Assembly (NCBI RefSeq): GCF_002149015.1
Contig: NZ_NGFO01000012.1
Span: 1-64,000, forward strand
Source: Gordonia lacunae
Lineage (GTDB): Bacteria; Actinomycetota; Actinomycetes; Mycobacteriales; Mycobacteriaceae
Direction: 5' to 3'
Length of the DNA: 64,000 nt
Shown: positions 41,028 through 51,574 of the stretch, one piece after another
Layout of the letters: each line of letters begins with the position of its first letter
How positions within the stretch are numbered: the stretch's first letter is position 1
Position numbers and translations under genes: made by a program
Notes under the pieces: model-generated
Told to the model about the DNA's origin: nothing
What the model saw: the letters and a program-made list of their open reading frames with translations, nothing else
Database searches by the model: none

Positions 41028-44000
41028 GTGGTCACGACGACCGAGGGTTTTGTGCGTCGGCCGCGCATCACACCGCCACGCACACCCGGCGGCGAGGTCA
41101 ACATCCAGGCGCCACCGGATGTACCGCGGGTGGTGCCGGGCAATCTCCTGATGAGGCTGCTGCCGGTGGTGATGGTCGTCGCGGTGGTCGGCATGGTGTC
41201 GCTGATGGTCGTCACCGGCGGACGCAACATCCTGTCCAACCCGCTGTTCATGATGTTCCCGCTGATGATGCTGATGTCGATGTTCGGCATGTTCGCCGCG
41301 GGCGGGCGCGGCGGCGGCAAACGCGCCGGTGAACTCAACGAGGAGCGCAAGGATTACTTCCGCTACCTGGGCCAGCTGCGCAGTCAGGTCTTCGAGACGG
41401 TCGACAACCAGCGTGCGGCGCGCACCTGGAGTCACCCGGATCCGCGTGCGCTGCTCGACGTGATCGGCAGCAGGCGGATGTGGGAACGCCGCCCGAGCGA
41501 CGCCGACTTCGCCCATGTGCGGGTGGGTGTGGGCGTCCAGCGCCTGGCCACCCGGCTCATGCCGCCGGAGACCGGGCCCCTCGAGGACATCGAGCCGGTG
41601 TCGATGGTGGCCCTGCGCCGGTTCGTGCGCACGCATTCCGCGGTGTACCGCCTGCCGACCTCGATCTCGTTGCGCGGCTTCCCCGCCGTCAACATCGAGG
41701 GCGCCCGGCAGGAGACCCGTGAACTCATCCGGTCGATGATCGTGGAGCTGTGCGCTTTTCACGGTCCCGATCACCTGCACATCGGCATCGTCACCGGTGA
41801 TCCCGCGGGGGAGGCCTGGGACTGGGCGAAATGGCTTCCGCACGTGGGACATCCGACGCTGCGAGACGGTGTCGGCGCGATGCGGATGATCTATCCGACG
41901 CTGGCGGACCTGGAGAACTCGATGGCCGCCGACCTTCTCGAGCGCGGCCGGTTCAGCCGGTCGGCGCCGCCGAACGCCCATCGCGCACACCTCGTGGTGA
42001 TCATCGACGACGGGTACGTCGCCGGCGACGAACGGATCATCAACGACGCGGGCATGGAGGGGGTCACGATCCTCGACCTGACGGCACCGCCGGACGGTCT
42101 CGCGGTGCGGCGCGGACTGCAACTCGTCGTCCGCGGCGGCAAGGTCTCGGCGCGCAGCGCGGCCGGTGTCGAGGAGTTCGCCGACATGGACTCCCTCACG
42201 ATTCCCGAGGCCGAGGCGATCGCCCGCCGCATGGCGCGTTACCGGCTGGCCACCGCGGCGACGCTGGCCCACCTCGAGTCGGAGGCGACCTCGGCCGACC
42301 CCGGCCTGCCCGCGCTGCTGGGCATCGACGACGCGGCGCGGTTCGATCCCGCCACCGCCTGGCGTGGCCGCACCGGCCGGGAGCGCCTGCGCGTGCCGAT
42401 CGGTTACACGCCGACCGGCGCGCCCGTCGAGATCGACATCAAGGAGAGCGCGCACGGCGGCATGGGCCCGCATGGCTTGTGCATCGGCGCCACCGGATCG
42501 GGCAAGTCGGAGTTCCTGCGCACGCTGGTGCTGGCCATGCTGGCGACCCACTCGCCGTCCGAGCTGAATCTCGTGCTCGTCGACTTCAAGGGCGGCGCGA
42601 CGTTCCTCGGTCTGGAATCCGCGCCCCACGTCGCCGCGATCATCACCAACCTCGAGCAGGAACTGTCGATGGTCGACCGCATGAAGGACGCGCTCTCCGG
42701 TGAGATGAACCGGCGCCAGGAGGTGCTGCGGGCGGCGGGCAACTACGCCAACGTCGCCGACTACGAGCGTGCCCGCGCCTCCGGGGTGCGGCTCGATCCG
42801 CTGCCCGCACTGTTCATCGTCGTCGACGAGTTCTCCGAACTGCTCTCGCAGAAGCCGGATTTCGCCGAACTGTTCGTCGCGATCGGACGACTGGGCCGTT
42901 CGCTGCACATCCACCTGCTTCTCGCGTCGCAACGCCTCGAAGAAGGAAAACTGCGGGGCCTGGACTCGCACCTGTCCTATCGGATCGGTCTGAAGACCTT
43001 CTCCGCCAACGAATCCCGGTCGGTTCTCGGTGTGCCCGACGCGTATCACCTGCCGAGTGTGCCGGGTTCGGCGTACCTCAAGTGCGACTCGGCCGACCCG
43101 ATCCGGTTCAACACCTCCTATGTGTCGGGTGCCTACTACTCGCCGACGGTCACCGAGTCGTCCGATCCGAGCACCACGGCGCCGCTGCGACGCGGGAACC
43201 TGAAGGTGTTCACCGCGCTACCCGTGCCGTTGGACGAGGGTGCGTCGCGGTCCCTGCTCGATCAGGCCGAGAGTCTGCTCGACGAGGAGCCACCCGCCCC
43301 CGAGGTGCCCACCGACTTCGAACCGGTCTCGGCGCCGGTGCCCACGCTCATGGAGACGATCGTCGACCGCCTGGGCGGCGCCGGGCCGCCGGCGCATCGC
43401 GTGTGGCTGCCGCCGCTGGACTCCTCGCCGACCGTGGAACACCTTCTCGGTGAACGGGACTGGTCCCAACCCGCGGTTCCGGGAAACCTCACCGTCCCGA
43501 TCGGTGTGGTCGACCGCCCCTACGATCAGCGACGCGACCCACTCGTCATCGACCTCGCGGGTGCCGCGGGCAACGTGGCGGTGGTCGGCGGTCCGCAGTC
43601 GGGCAAGTCGACGACGCTGCGCACGATCATCCTGTCGGCCGCCGCGTCCCACACGCCCGAGCAGGTGCAGTTCTACTGTCTCGACTTCGGCGGCGGCAGT
43701 CTGGCCGGACTCGCCGGGCTCCCACATGTCGGGTCGGTCGCCTCGCGCGGCGACATGGACGCGGTCCGACGGACGGTCGCCGAGGTCGCGGCCGTGGTCC
43801 GGTCCCGCGAGCTGCTGTTCGCCCGGCTGGGCATCGAGTCGATGCGCGACTACCGGGCCCGGCGGGCGTCGTGGTTCCGGTCCGGTGTCACCTCGTCGAC
43901 AACCGACCCGCTGGCCCAGGACCGGTTCGGCGACGTGTTCCTCGTCCTCGACGGCATGAACGTGCTGCGGACGGAACTGGAATCGCTCGAGGAACAGATC

Positions 44001-45107
44001 ACCGCGATCGTGGCCCAGGGGTTGAGTTACGGCGTGCACGTCATGGTCACCGCGTCCCGGTGGGCCGAGGTTCGCCCGGCGGTCCGCGACCTCATGGGCA
44101 CCCGCATCGAGCTGCGCCTGGGTGATCCGATGGATTCCGACATGGGGCGTCGCGCCGCCGCGCTGGTCCCGCAGAACCGTCCCGGCCGCGGCCTGACCGG
44201 GCAGGAACTGCACATGCTGATCGCCCTGCCGCGCCTCGACCCGGTCAGCAGCGCCGAATCGCTGCCCGCCGGCGTCGCGCAGTCGGTGGAGAGACTGACC
44301 ACCGCCTATCCGGGCCGTGCGGCGATGGCCGTGCGCAAACTGAGCACCGAGATCGACTACGCAGCGGTGCAGCGCGCGGTCGCCGACGCCGGGCTGACGC
44401 TCGCACCCAACCAGGTCGCGATCGGTGTGGGTGAGCTCGAGCTCGCACCGGTGGTCCTCGACTTCACCGCTCAGCCGCACTTCATGGCCTTCGCCGATGT
44501 CGAGCACGGCAAGACCAACCTGCTGCGGACCATCGTGACCGGCCTCGTCGCCGGCGCCTCGCCCGAGCAGGTCAGGATCGTCTTCGTCGACTACCGCCGC
44601 ACCATGCTGGGGATCATCGACGGCGACCATCTGGCCGGGTATGCGAGTTCGCCCGACCGCGCGGCGTCGATGATGACGGAGCTGGCGGCCTACCTGAAGA
44701 ACCGGATGCCGCCCGAGGACGTCACCGTTCAGCAGCTGCGGGACCGTACCTGGCTCGAGGGCCAGCCGGAGGTGTACGTCGTGGTCGACGACTACGACAT
44801 GGTGGTGACGTCGACGGGCAATCCGATGCTGCCGATCATCGAACTGGCCTCGCACGCCCGCGACATCGGACTGCACGTGGTGCTCGCCCGACGCTCCGGC
44901 GGTCTGGGACGGGCCATGTTCGACCCGCTGATCGCACGCCTCAAGGATCTGTCGTCGGACATCCTGTTGATGAGTGGCGACCGTGACGAGGGATTCATCA
45001 CCGGGCGGTCACGACTGCAGTCGCTGGTACCCGGCCGCGGCGAACTCGTGTCGCGCATCCGGCCTCAGGAGATGATCCAGGTCGCTCATCTCCCGGTCGG
45101 CGACTAG
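41028..45107 (+). CDS. eccC4: ESX-4 ATPase EccC (three FtsK/SpoIIIE domains)
   Basis: The motor subunit has 1359 residues with two N-terminal membrane helices (about 43-90) and three ATPase domains. Domain 1 has Walker A GATGSGKSEF (about 490) and VDFKGGATF, with a stalk domain before it. Domain 2 has GGPQSGKSTT (about 860). Domain 3 has the reduced loop DVEHGKTNLL (about 1160). Domains 2 and 3 usually bind signal peptides of WXG100 substrates. The start is GTG at 41028 with AGGGGGG upstream. It is fused as in ESX-4 and not split as in ESX-1. Confidence 0.95.
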   Translation: MVTTTEGFVRRPRITPPRTPGGEVNIQAPPDVPRVVPGNLLMRLLPVVMVVAVVGMVSLMVVTGGRNILSNPLFMMFPLMMLMSMFGMFAAGGRGGGKRAGELNEERKDYFRYLGQLRSQVFETVDNQRAARTWSHPDPRALLDVIGSRRMWERRPSDADFAHVRVGVGVQRLATRLMPPETGPLEDIEPVSMVALRRFVRTHSAVYRLPTSISLRGFPAVNIEGARQETRELIRSMIVELCAFHGPDHLHIGIVTGDPAGEAWDWAKWLPHVGHPTLRDGVGAMRMIYPTLADLENSMAADLLERGRFSRSAPPNAHRAHLVVIIDDGYVAGDERIINDAGMEGVTILDLTAPPDGLAVRRGLQLVVRGGKVSARSAAGVEEFADMDSLTIPEAEAIARRMARYRLATAATLAHLESEATSADPGLPALLGIDDAARFDPATAWRGRTGRERLRVPIGYTPTGAPVEIDIKESAHGGMGPHGLCIGATGSGKSEFLRTLVLAMLATHSPSELNLVLVDFKGGATFLGLESAPHVAAIITNLEQELSMVDRMKDALSGEMNRRQEVLRAAGNYANVADYERARASGVRLDPLPALFIVVDEFSELLSQKPDFAELFVAIGRLGRSLHIHLLLASQRLEEGKLRGLDSHLSYRIGLKTFSANESRSVLGVPDAYHLPSVPGSAYLKCDSADPIRFNTSYVSGAYYSPTVTESSDPSTTAPLRRGNLKVFTALPVPLDEGASRSLLDQAESLLDEEPPAPEVPTDFEPVSAPVPTLMETIVDRLGGAGPPAHRVWLPPLDSSPTVEHLLGERDWSQPAVPGNLTVPIGVVDRPYDQRRDPLVIDLAGAAGNVAVVGGPQSGKSTTLRTIILSAAASHTPEQVQFYCLDFGGGSLAGLAGLPHVGSVASRGDMDAVRRTVAEVAAVVRSRELLFARLGIESMRDYRARRASWFRSGVTSSTTDPLAQDRFGDVFLVLDGMNVLRTELESLEEQITAIVAQGLSYGVHVMVTASRWAEVRPAVRDLMGTRIELRLGDPMDSDMGRRAAALVPQNRPGRGLTGQELHMLIALPRLDPVSSAESLPAGVAQSVERLTTAYPGRAAMAVRKLSTEIDYAAVQRAVADAGLTLAPNQVAIGVGELELAPVVLDFTAQPHFMAFADVEHGKTNLLRTIVTGLVAGASPEQVRIVFVDYRRTMLGIIDGDHLAGYASSPDRAASMMTELAAYLKNRMPPEDVTVQQLRDRTWLEGQPEVYVVVDDYDMVVTSTGNPMLPIIELASHARDIGLHVVLARRSGGLGRAMFDPLIARLKDLSSDILLMSGDRDEGFITGRSRLQSLVPGRGELVSRIRPQEMIQVAHLPVGD

Positions 45108-45120
45108 GACGGATTCGACG

Positions 45121-46494
45121 ATGACGGGAGCGGGTGGGGCGCCGGGATCGGACGTGGGACCCGCGCACCGGTCAGGACCGCGGGACCCCCGCCCGGCCGT
45201 CGTCGACCTCGCGTTCGGGTCGCCACTGATCTGGGAGCCGGCGGGCGGTCTGCGCCGGGTGGACCGCGACGTGCGGATGTTGCTCGAGTCGGTGGATCAC
45301 ATGAGCGTCGTGGTCGACGGCCGGCGTGACCACCTGCGGCAGGCGTGGCGACGGGTCTTCGCCGACCTCGGCCTGCCCGCGGGCCGGCCGCTGGTCGTCG
45401 GGCACCCGAGTACCTGGGGACCGCGTCGCGTGTCGACTCTCGCGGACCTCGGCGACGCGGGCGCACCGGTGTCGTTGCTGCCGCGGGCGGTTCTCGTCGC
45501 CCGCAGTCACGCCGACCTCACCGTGCAGCGCTGCGCCGTCGTCGAGACCACCCACCTGCCGCGGCCGCCGGCCGACCCCGCCCGCCCGCAGCCGTCATGG
45601 TGGGACGTGCAGATCGTGGGCCGGGGTCCCGACGGCTGGGCCGTCGAACGCTCCGGGATCCTCCGTCCCGGGGCCGATCATCCGTCCACCCCGGTCGACG
45701 GCGAGGGGATCCACGTCATCGACGACTCGGTCGAGGCCGTGTTCGTCGACGGGGAGGCCCCTGATGAGGTGTCCGCGGCGATCGACGTCATCTCCGCGCA
45801 CGCGGTCGCGGGACGCGTCGTCGCCGTCGACCGCGGTCTTCTCGTCCGGCTCGGGCACCGCACCGGCGGCGCCGCGGACGACGCGGTGGACCTCGGGCGC
45901 GACCCTCGCCCGCCGGACTCGCCGCCGGTCGGCGGCACGAGACGGCGGTCGCGTTCACTGCTCGCCGCCGCGGTCGTGGCGGTCCTCGTCGTGAGCGGAG
46001 CGGTCGGGGTGGGGCTCTGGCAGCGCGAACCAGCGTCGGGTGCGTCGTCGGCGGATGTCCGCCTCGGGCGCGCGACGCTCACGGTGCCGGGGGACTGGCG
46101 CCAGGCCGACCAGGACACCCCGAGCGATGCGGCCGACGACCCGTCGACCACCCGCGCGGTGTTCGTCGACCCCGACGACGGTCGGCGCATCATCGCCGTG
46201 CTCACCGAGGTGCGCGAGGGTTCCACCCTGGCTTCGGTGGCCGGTAGCCTGCGCAACCGGATCGAGCAGCGCGGTGACGACGTCGTCACCGAGTTCTCCG
46301 CCACCACCCGCTTCGCCGGCCGCGACGTCATCGGCTACCGCGAGGCACCGGCGTCGGGTGGCGCGATCCGCTGGTACGTCGTCGTCGACGACGGCCTGCA
46401 GGTCTCGATCGGCTGCCAGGCGGGTACCGCGGCCGAGCCGGCCGAGACCGAATGCGCGGAGGCGGTCCGGTCGGTCCGGGTGTCGCCGTCATAG
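45121..46494 (+). CDS. Type VII secretion-associated protein, Rv3446c-like
   Basis: The 457-residue protein has an N-terminal actin/Hsp70-like fold (VVDLAFGSPLIWEP, LLVVGHPSTWG-like segment at about 100). A membrane helix (SLLAAAVVAVLVVSGAVGVGLW, about 280-301) and a secreted beta-rich domain follow. Membrane topology and position after eccC fit the type VII secretion-associated family. It starts 13 bases after eccC and is co-transcribed with it. In M. tuberculosis this gene is followed by esxU and esxT; here neither follows. Confidence 0.85.
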   Translation: MTGAGGAPGSDVGPAHRSGPRDPRPAVVDLAFGSPLIWEPAGGLRRVDRDVRMLLESVDHMSVVVDGRRDHLRQAWRRVFADLGLPAGRPLVVGHPSTWGPRRVSTLADLGDAGAPVSLLPRAVLVARSHADLTVQRCAVVETTHLPRPPADPARPQPSWWDVQIVGRGPDGWAVERSGILRPGADHPSTPVDGEGIHVIDDSVEAVFVDGEAPDEVSAAIDVISAHAVAGRVVAVDRGLLVRLGHRTGGAADDAVDLGRDPRPPDSPPVGGTRRRSRSLLAAAVVAVLVVSGAVGVGLWQREPASGASSADVRLGRATLTVPGDWRQADQDTPSDAADDPSTTRAVFVDPDDGRRIIAVLTEVREGSTLASVAGSLRNRIEQRGDDVVTEFSATTRFAGRDVIGYREAPASGGAIRWYVVVDDGLQVSIGCQAGTAAEPAETECAEAVRSVRVSPS

Positions 46495-46499
46495 GACAG

Positions 46500-46583
46500 G
46501 CCGGCGCCGTTTTGAATCTGGCCGGAGGCCGGTGCCGTTTTGACCCTGGTCGGAGGCCGGTGCCGTTTTGACCCTGACCAGCA
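46500..46583. repeat. 28-bp tandem repeat, three units
   Basis: Units at 46500-46527, 46528-46555 and 46556-46583 share GCCGGTGCCGTTTTGA at their starts and differ at a few bases. They lie 5 bases after the Rv3446c-like stop in the 237-base gap before rplM, where esxU and esxT are found in mycobacteria. Nothing else is visible in this gap except the rplM leader. Confidence 0.75.
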
Positions 46584-46731
46584 CGGTCGCGTAGCCTGGA
46601 TCGCTGGTGCTCGGCACCTGGTGCGCACGTGTGTGTCCAGGTCAGCGGAGGCCCGGGTCCCCACTGGTCGCCGGGAACAACCTCTGCCGTGCACCCGACC
46701 AGCACCCACAAGACAAGAGTTGAGGACAACT

Positions 46732-47171
46732 GTGCCTACCTACACCCCGAAGGCCGGTGACATCACGCGTACGTGGCATGTCATCGACGCCGAGAACGTG
46801 GTGCTCGGCCGGCTGGCCGTGCAGGTCGCGAATCTGCTCCGCGGCAAGCACAAGCCGACCTACGCCCCGCACATGGACGGCGGCGACTTCGTCGTCATCA
46901 TCAATGCGGAGAAGGTCGCGCTGACCAGCAACAAGGCCGATCGCAAGCTGAACTACACGCACTCGGGGCATCCCGGTGGCCTGAAGTCCCGCACCACGAC
47001 CGAGCTGCTCGCCACCTACCCCGAGCGCGTCATCGAGAAGGCCGTCAAGGGCATGCTGCCGTCGACCAAGCTCGGCCGCGCCATGGCGTCGAAGCTGAAG
47101 GTCTACGCCGGCCCGAATCATCCGCACGCGGCCCAGCGCCCCGTCCCCTTCGAGATCAAGCAGGTGGCCCA

Positions 47172-47175
<4 letters not shown>
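46732..47175 (+). CDS. rplM: 50S ribosomal protein L13
   Basis: The 147-residue protein has [30 protein letters not shown] (about 16-45), [15 protein letters not shown] and the L13 signature near [26 protein letters not shown]. Its stop overlaps the rpsI GTG by 4 bases. GTTGAGGAC precedes the GTG. L13 is an early assembly protein of the large subunit and may repress its own operon. Confidence 0.98.
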
Positions 47176-47708
<533 letters not shown>

Positions 47709-47710
47709 TC

Positions 47711-49057
47711 TTGGCACGCCTTTTCGGAACCGACGGCGTCCGAGGCCTGGCCAACGCGGAGCTCACTCCCGAGCTCGCGTTGCGCCTGGCCTCGGCCGCC
47801 GCGGTCGTTTTCGCAGAGAGTTCCGCGACCGAGTCGCACCGTCGTCCGCGTGCGGTGGTCGGACGTGATCCGCGCGCATCCGGCGAGATGCTGGAGGCAG
47901 CGGTGTGTGCGGGGCTCGCCGCCACCGGAGTCGACGCCGTCTGTGTCGGCACGGTGCCGACCCCGGCGGTCGCCTTCCTGACCGCGGACTATCACGCCGA
48001 CTTCGGGGTGATGATCTCCGCGTCGCACAATCCCATGCCCGACAACGGGATCAAATTCTTCTCCGCCGGCGGGCACAAGCTCGACGACGACGTCGAGGAC
48101 CGCATCGAGGCGGCGATGGATGACGACATCATCCGTCCGATCGGTGCCGCGGTCGGACGCATCGTCGCGGCGCCCGATGCCGGCGATCGCTATCGGCATC
48201 ACCTCGCCCAGGCCATCGACACCCGGCTGGACGGGCTGACCGTGGTCGTCGACTGCGCGCACGGCGCGGCGTCGGAGCTCGCGCCGCAGGCCTATGCCGA
48301 CGCCGGGGCGACCGTCATCGCCATCCACGCCGAGCCGGACGGCCTGAACATCAACGCCGACTGCGGGTCCACACACATGGACAAATTGCAGGCGGCCGTG
48401 CTCGAGCACGGAGCCGACCTCGGACTGGCTCACGACGGGGACGCAGACCGTTGTCTCGCAGTCGATTCCACCGGTCAGATCGTCGACGGCGACGCCATCA
48501 TGGCGGTGCTCGCGACGTCCCTGAAGGATCAGGGCAAGCTCCGCGAAGATGTGCTCGTGGCCACGGTGATGAGCAATCTCGGCCTCCACATCGCGATGCT
48601 CGAGGCCGGGATCACCGTGCACACCACCGGGGTCGGGGATCGGTATGTCCTCGAGGAGCTGCGCCGAGGCGGTTATTCGATCGGCGGTGAACAGTCGGGT
48701 CACATCGTCGTCCCTGGTTCGGGTACGACGGGTGACGGAATCCTGACCGGGCTCATGCTGATGGCGCGGATGGCCTCCACCTCCGCCCGGCTCGCCGACC
48801 TGGCGGGCATCGTCACCGTGCTGCCCCAGGAACTGATCAACGTGCGCGTCGCCGACAAGCACGCGGTGTCGCAGTCGCAGGCGGTCCGCGAGGCCGTCGC
48901 GGCCGCCGAGGCCGAACTGGGCGAGACCGGCCGAGTCCTGTTGCGGCCGTCGGGAACCGAGCAACTGGTTCGCGTGATGGTGGAGGCCGCGACCGCCGAT
49001 CAGGCGTTGTCGGTGGCCGGTCGGCTTGCCGATGTCGTCCAGGGAGCCGGGGCGTGA
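47711..49057 (+). CDS. glmM: Phosphoglucosamine mutase
   Basis: GlmM converts glucosamine-6-phosphate to glucosamine-1-phosphate for UDP-GlcNAc and peptidoglycan. The protein of 448 residues begins [14 protein letters not shown]. The phosphoserine loop is [18 protein letters not shown] (about 97-114), the metal loop [12 protein letters not shown] (about 237-248), and the sugar loop GGEQSGHIV. The start is TTG, 2 bases after the rpsI stop. It overlaps the HAD gene by 4 bases. Confidence 0.97.
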   Translation: MARLFGTDGVRGLANAELTPELALRLASAAAVVFAESSATESHRRPRAVVGRDPRASGEMLEAAVCAGLAATGVDAVCVGTVPTPAVAFLTADYHADFGVMISASHNPMPDNGIKFFSAGGHKLDDDVEDRIEAAMDDDIIRPIGAAVGRIVAAPDAGDRYRHHLAQAIDTRLDGLTVVVDCAHGAASELAPQAYADAGATVIAIHAEPDGLNINADCGSTHMDKLQAAVLEHGADLGLAHDGDADRCLAVDSTGQIVDGDAIMAVLATSLKDQGKLREDVLVATVMSNLGLHIAMLEAGITVHTTGVGDRYVLEELRRGGYSIGGEQSGHIVVPGSGTTGDGILTGLMLMARMASTSARLADLAGIVTVLPQELINVRVADKHAVSQSQAVREAVAAAEAELGETGRVLLRPSGTEQLVRVMVEAATADQALSVAGRLADVVQGAGA

Positions 49058-49758
49058 CCGGTCCGACGCCGCGGGCAGTCTTGTTCGACTTCTCCGGCAC
49101 CCTGTTCCGCTTCGAGGCCCGCGACGAGTGGTTCGCCGACCTGCGTGACGACACCGGCGCCGAGTTCGACCGCGACCGCCAGGCGGACATCATCCGGCGC
49201 ATGGTCGCACCCGTCGGCCTGCCGGACGGCATCGTCGGGGACGATCGGCATGCCTGGGAGTCCCGGGATCTCGATCCGGCGTTGCATCGCACCGGGTACC
49301 TGGCGTTATTGCGCGCAGCCGGCATGAGCAATGCCGACCATGCGAACGCGCTCTACAACCGAGTGCTCGATCCGTCTTCCTGGGTCCCGTTCGCCGACAC
49401 CGTCGCGGTGTTGCAGAAGCTCAGCGCCGCACAGGTTCCGGTCGGGATCGTCAGCAACATCGCCTTCGACCTGCGCAAGGTCCTGGCCTTGCAGGGCGTC
49501 GAGGATCTCGTGGCCGCATTCGCGCTGTCGTACGAGGTGGGGGCGATCAAACCCGACCCCCGGATCTTCCAGGCCGCCCTCGACCCGCTGGGCGTACCGG
49601 CGGACGAGGTGCTGATGGTCGGGGACAGCGAGACCGCCGACGGCGGAGCCCGCGCCCTCGGATGTTCTTTCGCGCTGGTGCACGACGTCCCGGCCGCCGA
49701 GCGGCCCACCGCTCTGCTCGATGCCGTGACCTCCCACGGCATCCGATTCCGCGACTGA
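49054..49758 (+). CDS. HAD-family hydrolase with Ser at the acid/base position
   Basis: The 234-residue protein has motif [11 protein letters not shown] (about 9-18), motif [11 protein letters not shown] (about 131), motif [13 protein letters not shown] and motif [17 protein letters not shown] (about 188). In motif I the second Asp of DxDGT, the general acid/base, is Ser here, so phosphatase activity may be weak or the enzyme may use a different mechanism. A helical cap lies between motifs I and II. It is co-transcribed with glmM by GTG/stop overlap. Confidence 0.85.
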   Translation: MTGPTPRAVLFDFSGTLFRFEARDEWFADLRDDTGAEFDRDRQADIIRRMVAPVGLPDGIVGDDRHAWESRDLDPALHRTGYLALLRAAGMSNADHANALYNRVLDPSSWVPFADTVAVLQKLSAAQVPVGIVSNIAFDLRKVLALQGVEDLVAAFALSYEVGAIKPDPRIFQAALDPLGVPADEVLMVGDSETADGGARALGCSFALVHDVPAAERPTALLDAVTSHGIRFRD

Positions 49759-49979
49759 GTCGAACCCGAGCCCGGCCCGGGTGCCCTGCTCGCGCACCTC
49801 TGCCCGGGCGCCGTCGACAGGGCGCACTGGCGGCGCGGGCGGGGGTGGGCGACAATTCCCTGCGGGTTCGGCGCTCGGATGGAACCGTCGAGCGCCGCTG
49901 TGCGTCCTAGTGTGCAGGACGCGGGTTCGCGCCCGGACGGAGCCGGCGCTCCGGTCGAGCACGTCGGGAAGGGGGCGGC

Positions 49980-50357
49980 ATGAGCGTCAGCGGGGGAGAC
50001 GATGGGTCGCGCCGTGTCTCCATGGACACCGCCCAGGTGACCGCGGTGTCGGCGTACTACCGCAGGTCAGCCCTGGTGTTGTCGGCAGTCGCCGACGACC
50101 TGGCCACCCACGACTTCGGGGCCTGGGCGCGTGACTCCGGCACATCGGGTCAGGACTCCGTCACGTTCGGTCCGTCGGCCGCGGTGTACGCCCGGATGAG
50201 TTCGACCCTGACACGCCGCTTGCGGGTGCAGGCCGCGGCCGCCGCGGCGCTGGCCGGCTCGCTACGCAACAGTGCGCTGGCGATGGCCGACGGGGACGTC
50301 GATGCGGCGGTCGAGATCGCGCGAGCACTGCCCGCCGCGGGAACGGACGTCCGGTGA
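49980..50357 (+). CDS. Small helical protein, EspC/type-VII-target-like (Rv3440c position)
   Basis: The 125-residue protein is mostly helical. A first helix (VTAVSAYYRRSALVLSAVADDLA), then a turn with FGPSAAVYARM and two Ala-rich helices ending DVDAAVEIARAL give the pattern of EspC-like type VII targets. The similarity is structural pattern only. Its stop overlaps the GTG of the next gene. A 221-base gap before it contains its promoter and no other gene that I see. Confidence 0.6.
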   Translation: MSVSGGDDGSRRVSMDTAQVTAVSAYYRRSALVLSAVADDLATHDFGAWARDSGTSGQDSVTFGPSAAVYARMSSTLTRRLRVQAAAAAALAGSLRNSALAMADGDVDAAVEIARALPAAGTDVR

Positions 50358-51574
50358 GGCGCGGCGCGGACTCGCTGTCGGTGCTGAAGTCCGACGCCCG
50401 GGACGGGGTCGAGGCCCTGATCGAGCTTCTGTCGGCCGGGCGCCTGATGGGGGTCGGCGCTCCCGACGACGCCACCATCCGCAACGGACTCCGCGTCGTC
50501 GACGGGTTCGACATCGCGGCCCTGTCCGCGGACAGTCACGTACTGCAGTCGGCGCACCGCGCCGTGTCCGAACAGCTCCACCACCTCCCCGAACAACGGG
50601 TCCGCCTCGACGACGGCTGGAACAGTGAGTCCGCGGCGGTGGCAATCGCCACGGTCATCGATCACCAGCGTCGTGCGGAGTCGGACCTGCACATCCTGCG
50701 TACCCTCACCGAAGCCACCTCGGCCGCGGCGTCGGGTATCGACCGGCTGCTGCGCACCTTCTATCTGACCCTTGCCCGGTTGACGGCACCGACCGCTGCC
50801 GGGGTGCCGCCCGCCGAGCTGCCGCGGGCGGTGCTCACCGGCCGGGTGCCGATGGGGGTGGCGATCGAGGACATCTCGTCGAGGCTCGCCCTGTTCACCA
50901 CGTCGCTGGAGACCACGACCCGGGGCGTCGCCGGGATCCTCGACCTCCTGAACCGATCCGTCGACGGCATCGACGACGAGGCGTATCCGGTGGATGCCGA
51001 GAGCCCGCGCGATCCGCCGGTGCCCCCGGCGGGCCGGCCGGCCGTGGCGGTCACCGGGCCGCCGCCCGCCGCGCCCGCATCCGCCGCCCACGCCTGGCTC
51101 GCCGAATCGACCACCACCGCCCCGGCCACCACCGCCGCGCCCACCGATGACTCGACCACCGACGGCTCGTCGCGGGAGATCGGGGCCGCCACCGCGGCCG
51201 CCGTGTCCGGGTCTGCGGTATCGACTCCGCCACCCGAACCTGTCGAGGCCGCACGCGTCCACCGCGAACCCGACGACAGCGTCGACATCCCGTTCCGGCT
51301 GGGTGGCGCCGAGGGACACGAGCCGCCTGGGGCGCCGGCCGCCGAGGGGGCGACCGGTGCGAGCGCGGTGACCATCGACAACCGAGATGCAGAACGGGCG
51401 TCGTCTGAACCGGTTGTCTCGGAACCTGCTGCGTCGGAACCTGCTGCATCGGAATCGGATTCACCGAGCACGGAGGCGCCGGTCTCTGATTCTGTCGCGC
51501 CGGATTCGGGGTCGACTCCCGCGGCCCCGGCGGACAGGTCGTCGGGAGATCTCGCATTGGCAGGTGACCAGTGA
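50354..51574 (+). CDS. Ala/Pro-rich protein with WXG-like motif (Rv3439c position)
   Basis: The 406-residue protein has an alpha-helical N-terminal half with LDDGWNSESAAVAIATVIDHQ (about 86-105), reminiscent of the W-x-[GS]-x-A-A turn of WXG100/PPE helical hairpins. A second helical block follows, then a long disordered Ala/Pro/Ser/Glu tail from about residue 210. It is flanked by two small helical genes with 4-base overlaps at both ends, a typical three-gene unit. Secretion by the ESX-4 system is a hypothesis. Confidence 0.6.
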   Translation: MRRGADSLSVLKSDARDGVEALIELLSAGRLMGVGAPDDATIRNGLRVVDGFDIAALSADSHVLQSAHRAVSEQLHHLPEQRVRLDDGWNSESAAVAIATVIDHQRRAESDLHILRTLTEATSAAASGIDRLLRTFYLTLARLTAPTAAGVPPAELPRAVLTGRVPMGVAIEDISSRLALFTTSLETTTRGVAGILDLLNRSVDGIDDEAYPVDAESPRDPPVPPAGRPAVAVTGPPPAAPASAAHAWLAESTTTAPATTAAPTDDSTTDGSSREIGAATAAAVSGSAVSTPPPEPVEAARVHREPDDSVDIPFRLGGAEGHEPPGAPAAEGATGASAVTIDNRDAERASSEPVVSEPAASEPAASESDSPSTEAPVSDSVAPDSGSTPAAPADRSSGDLALAGDQ

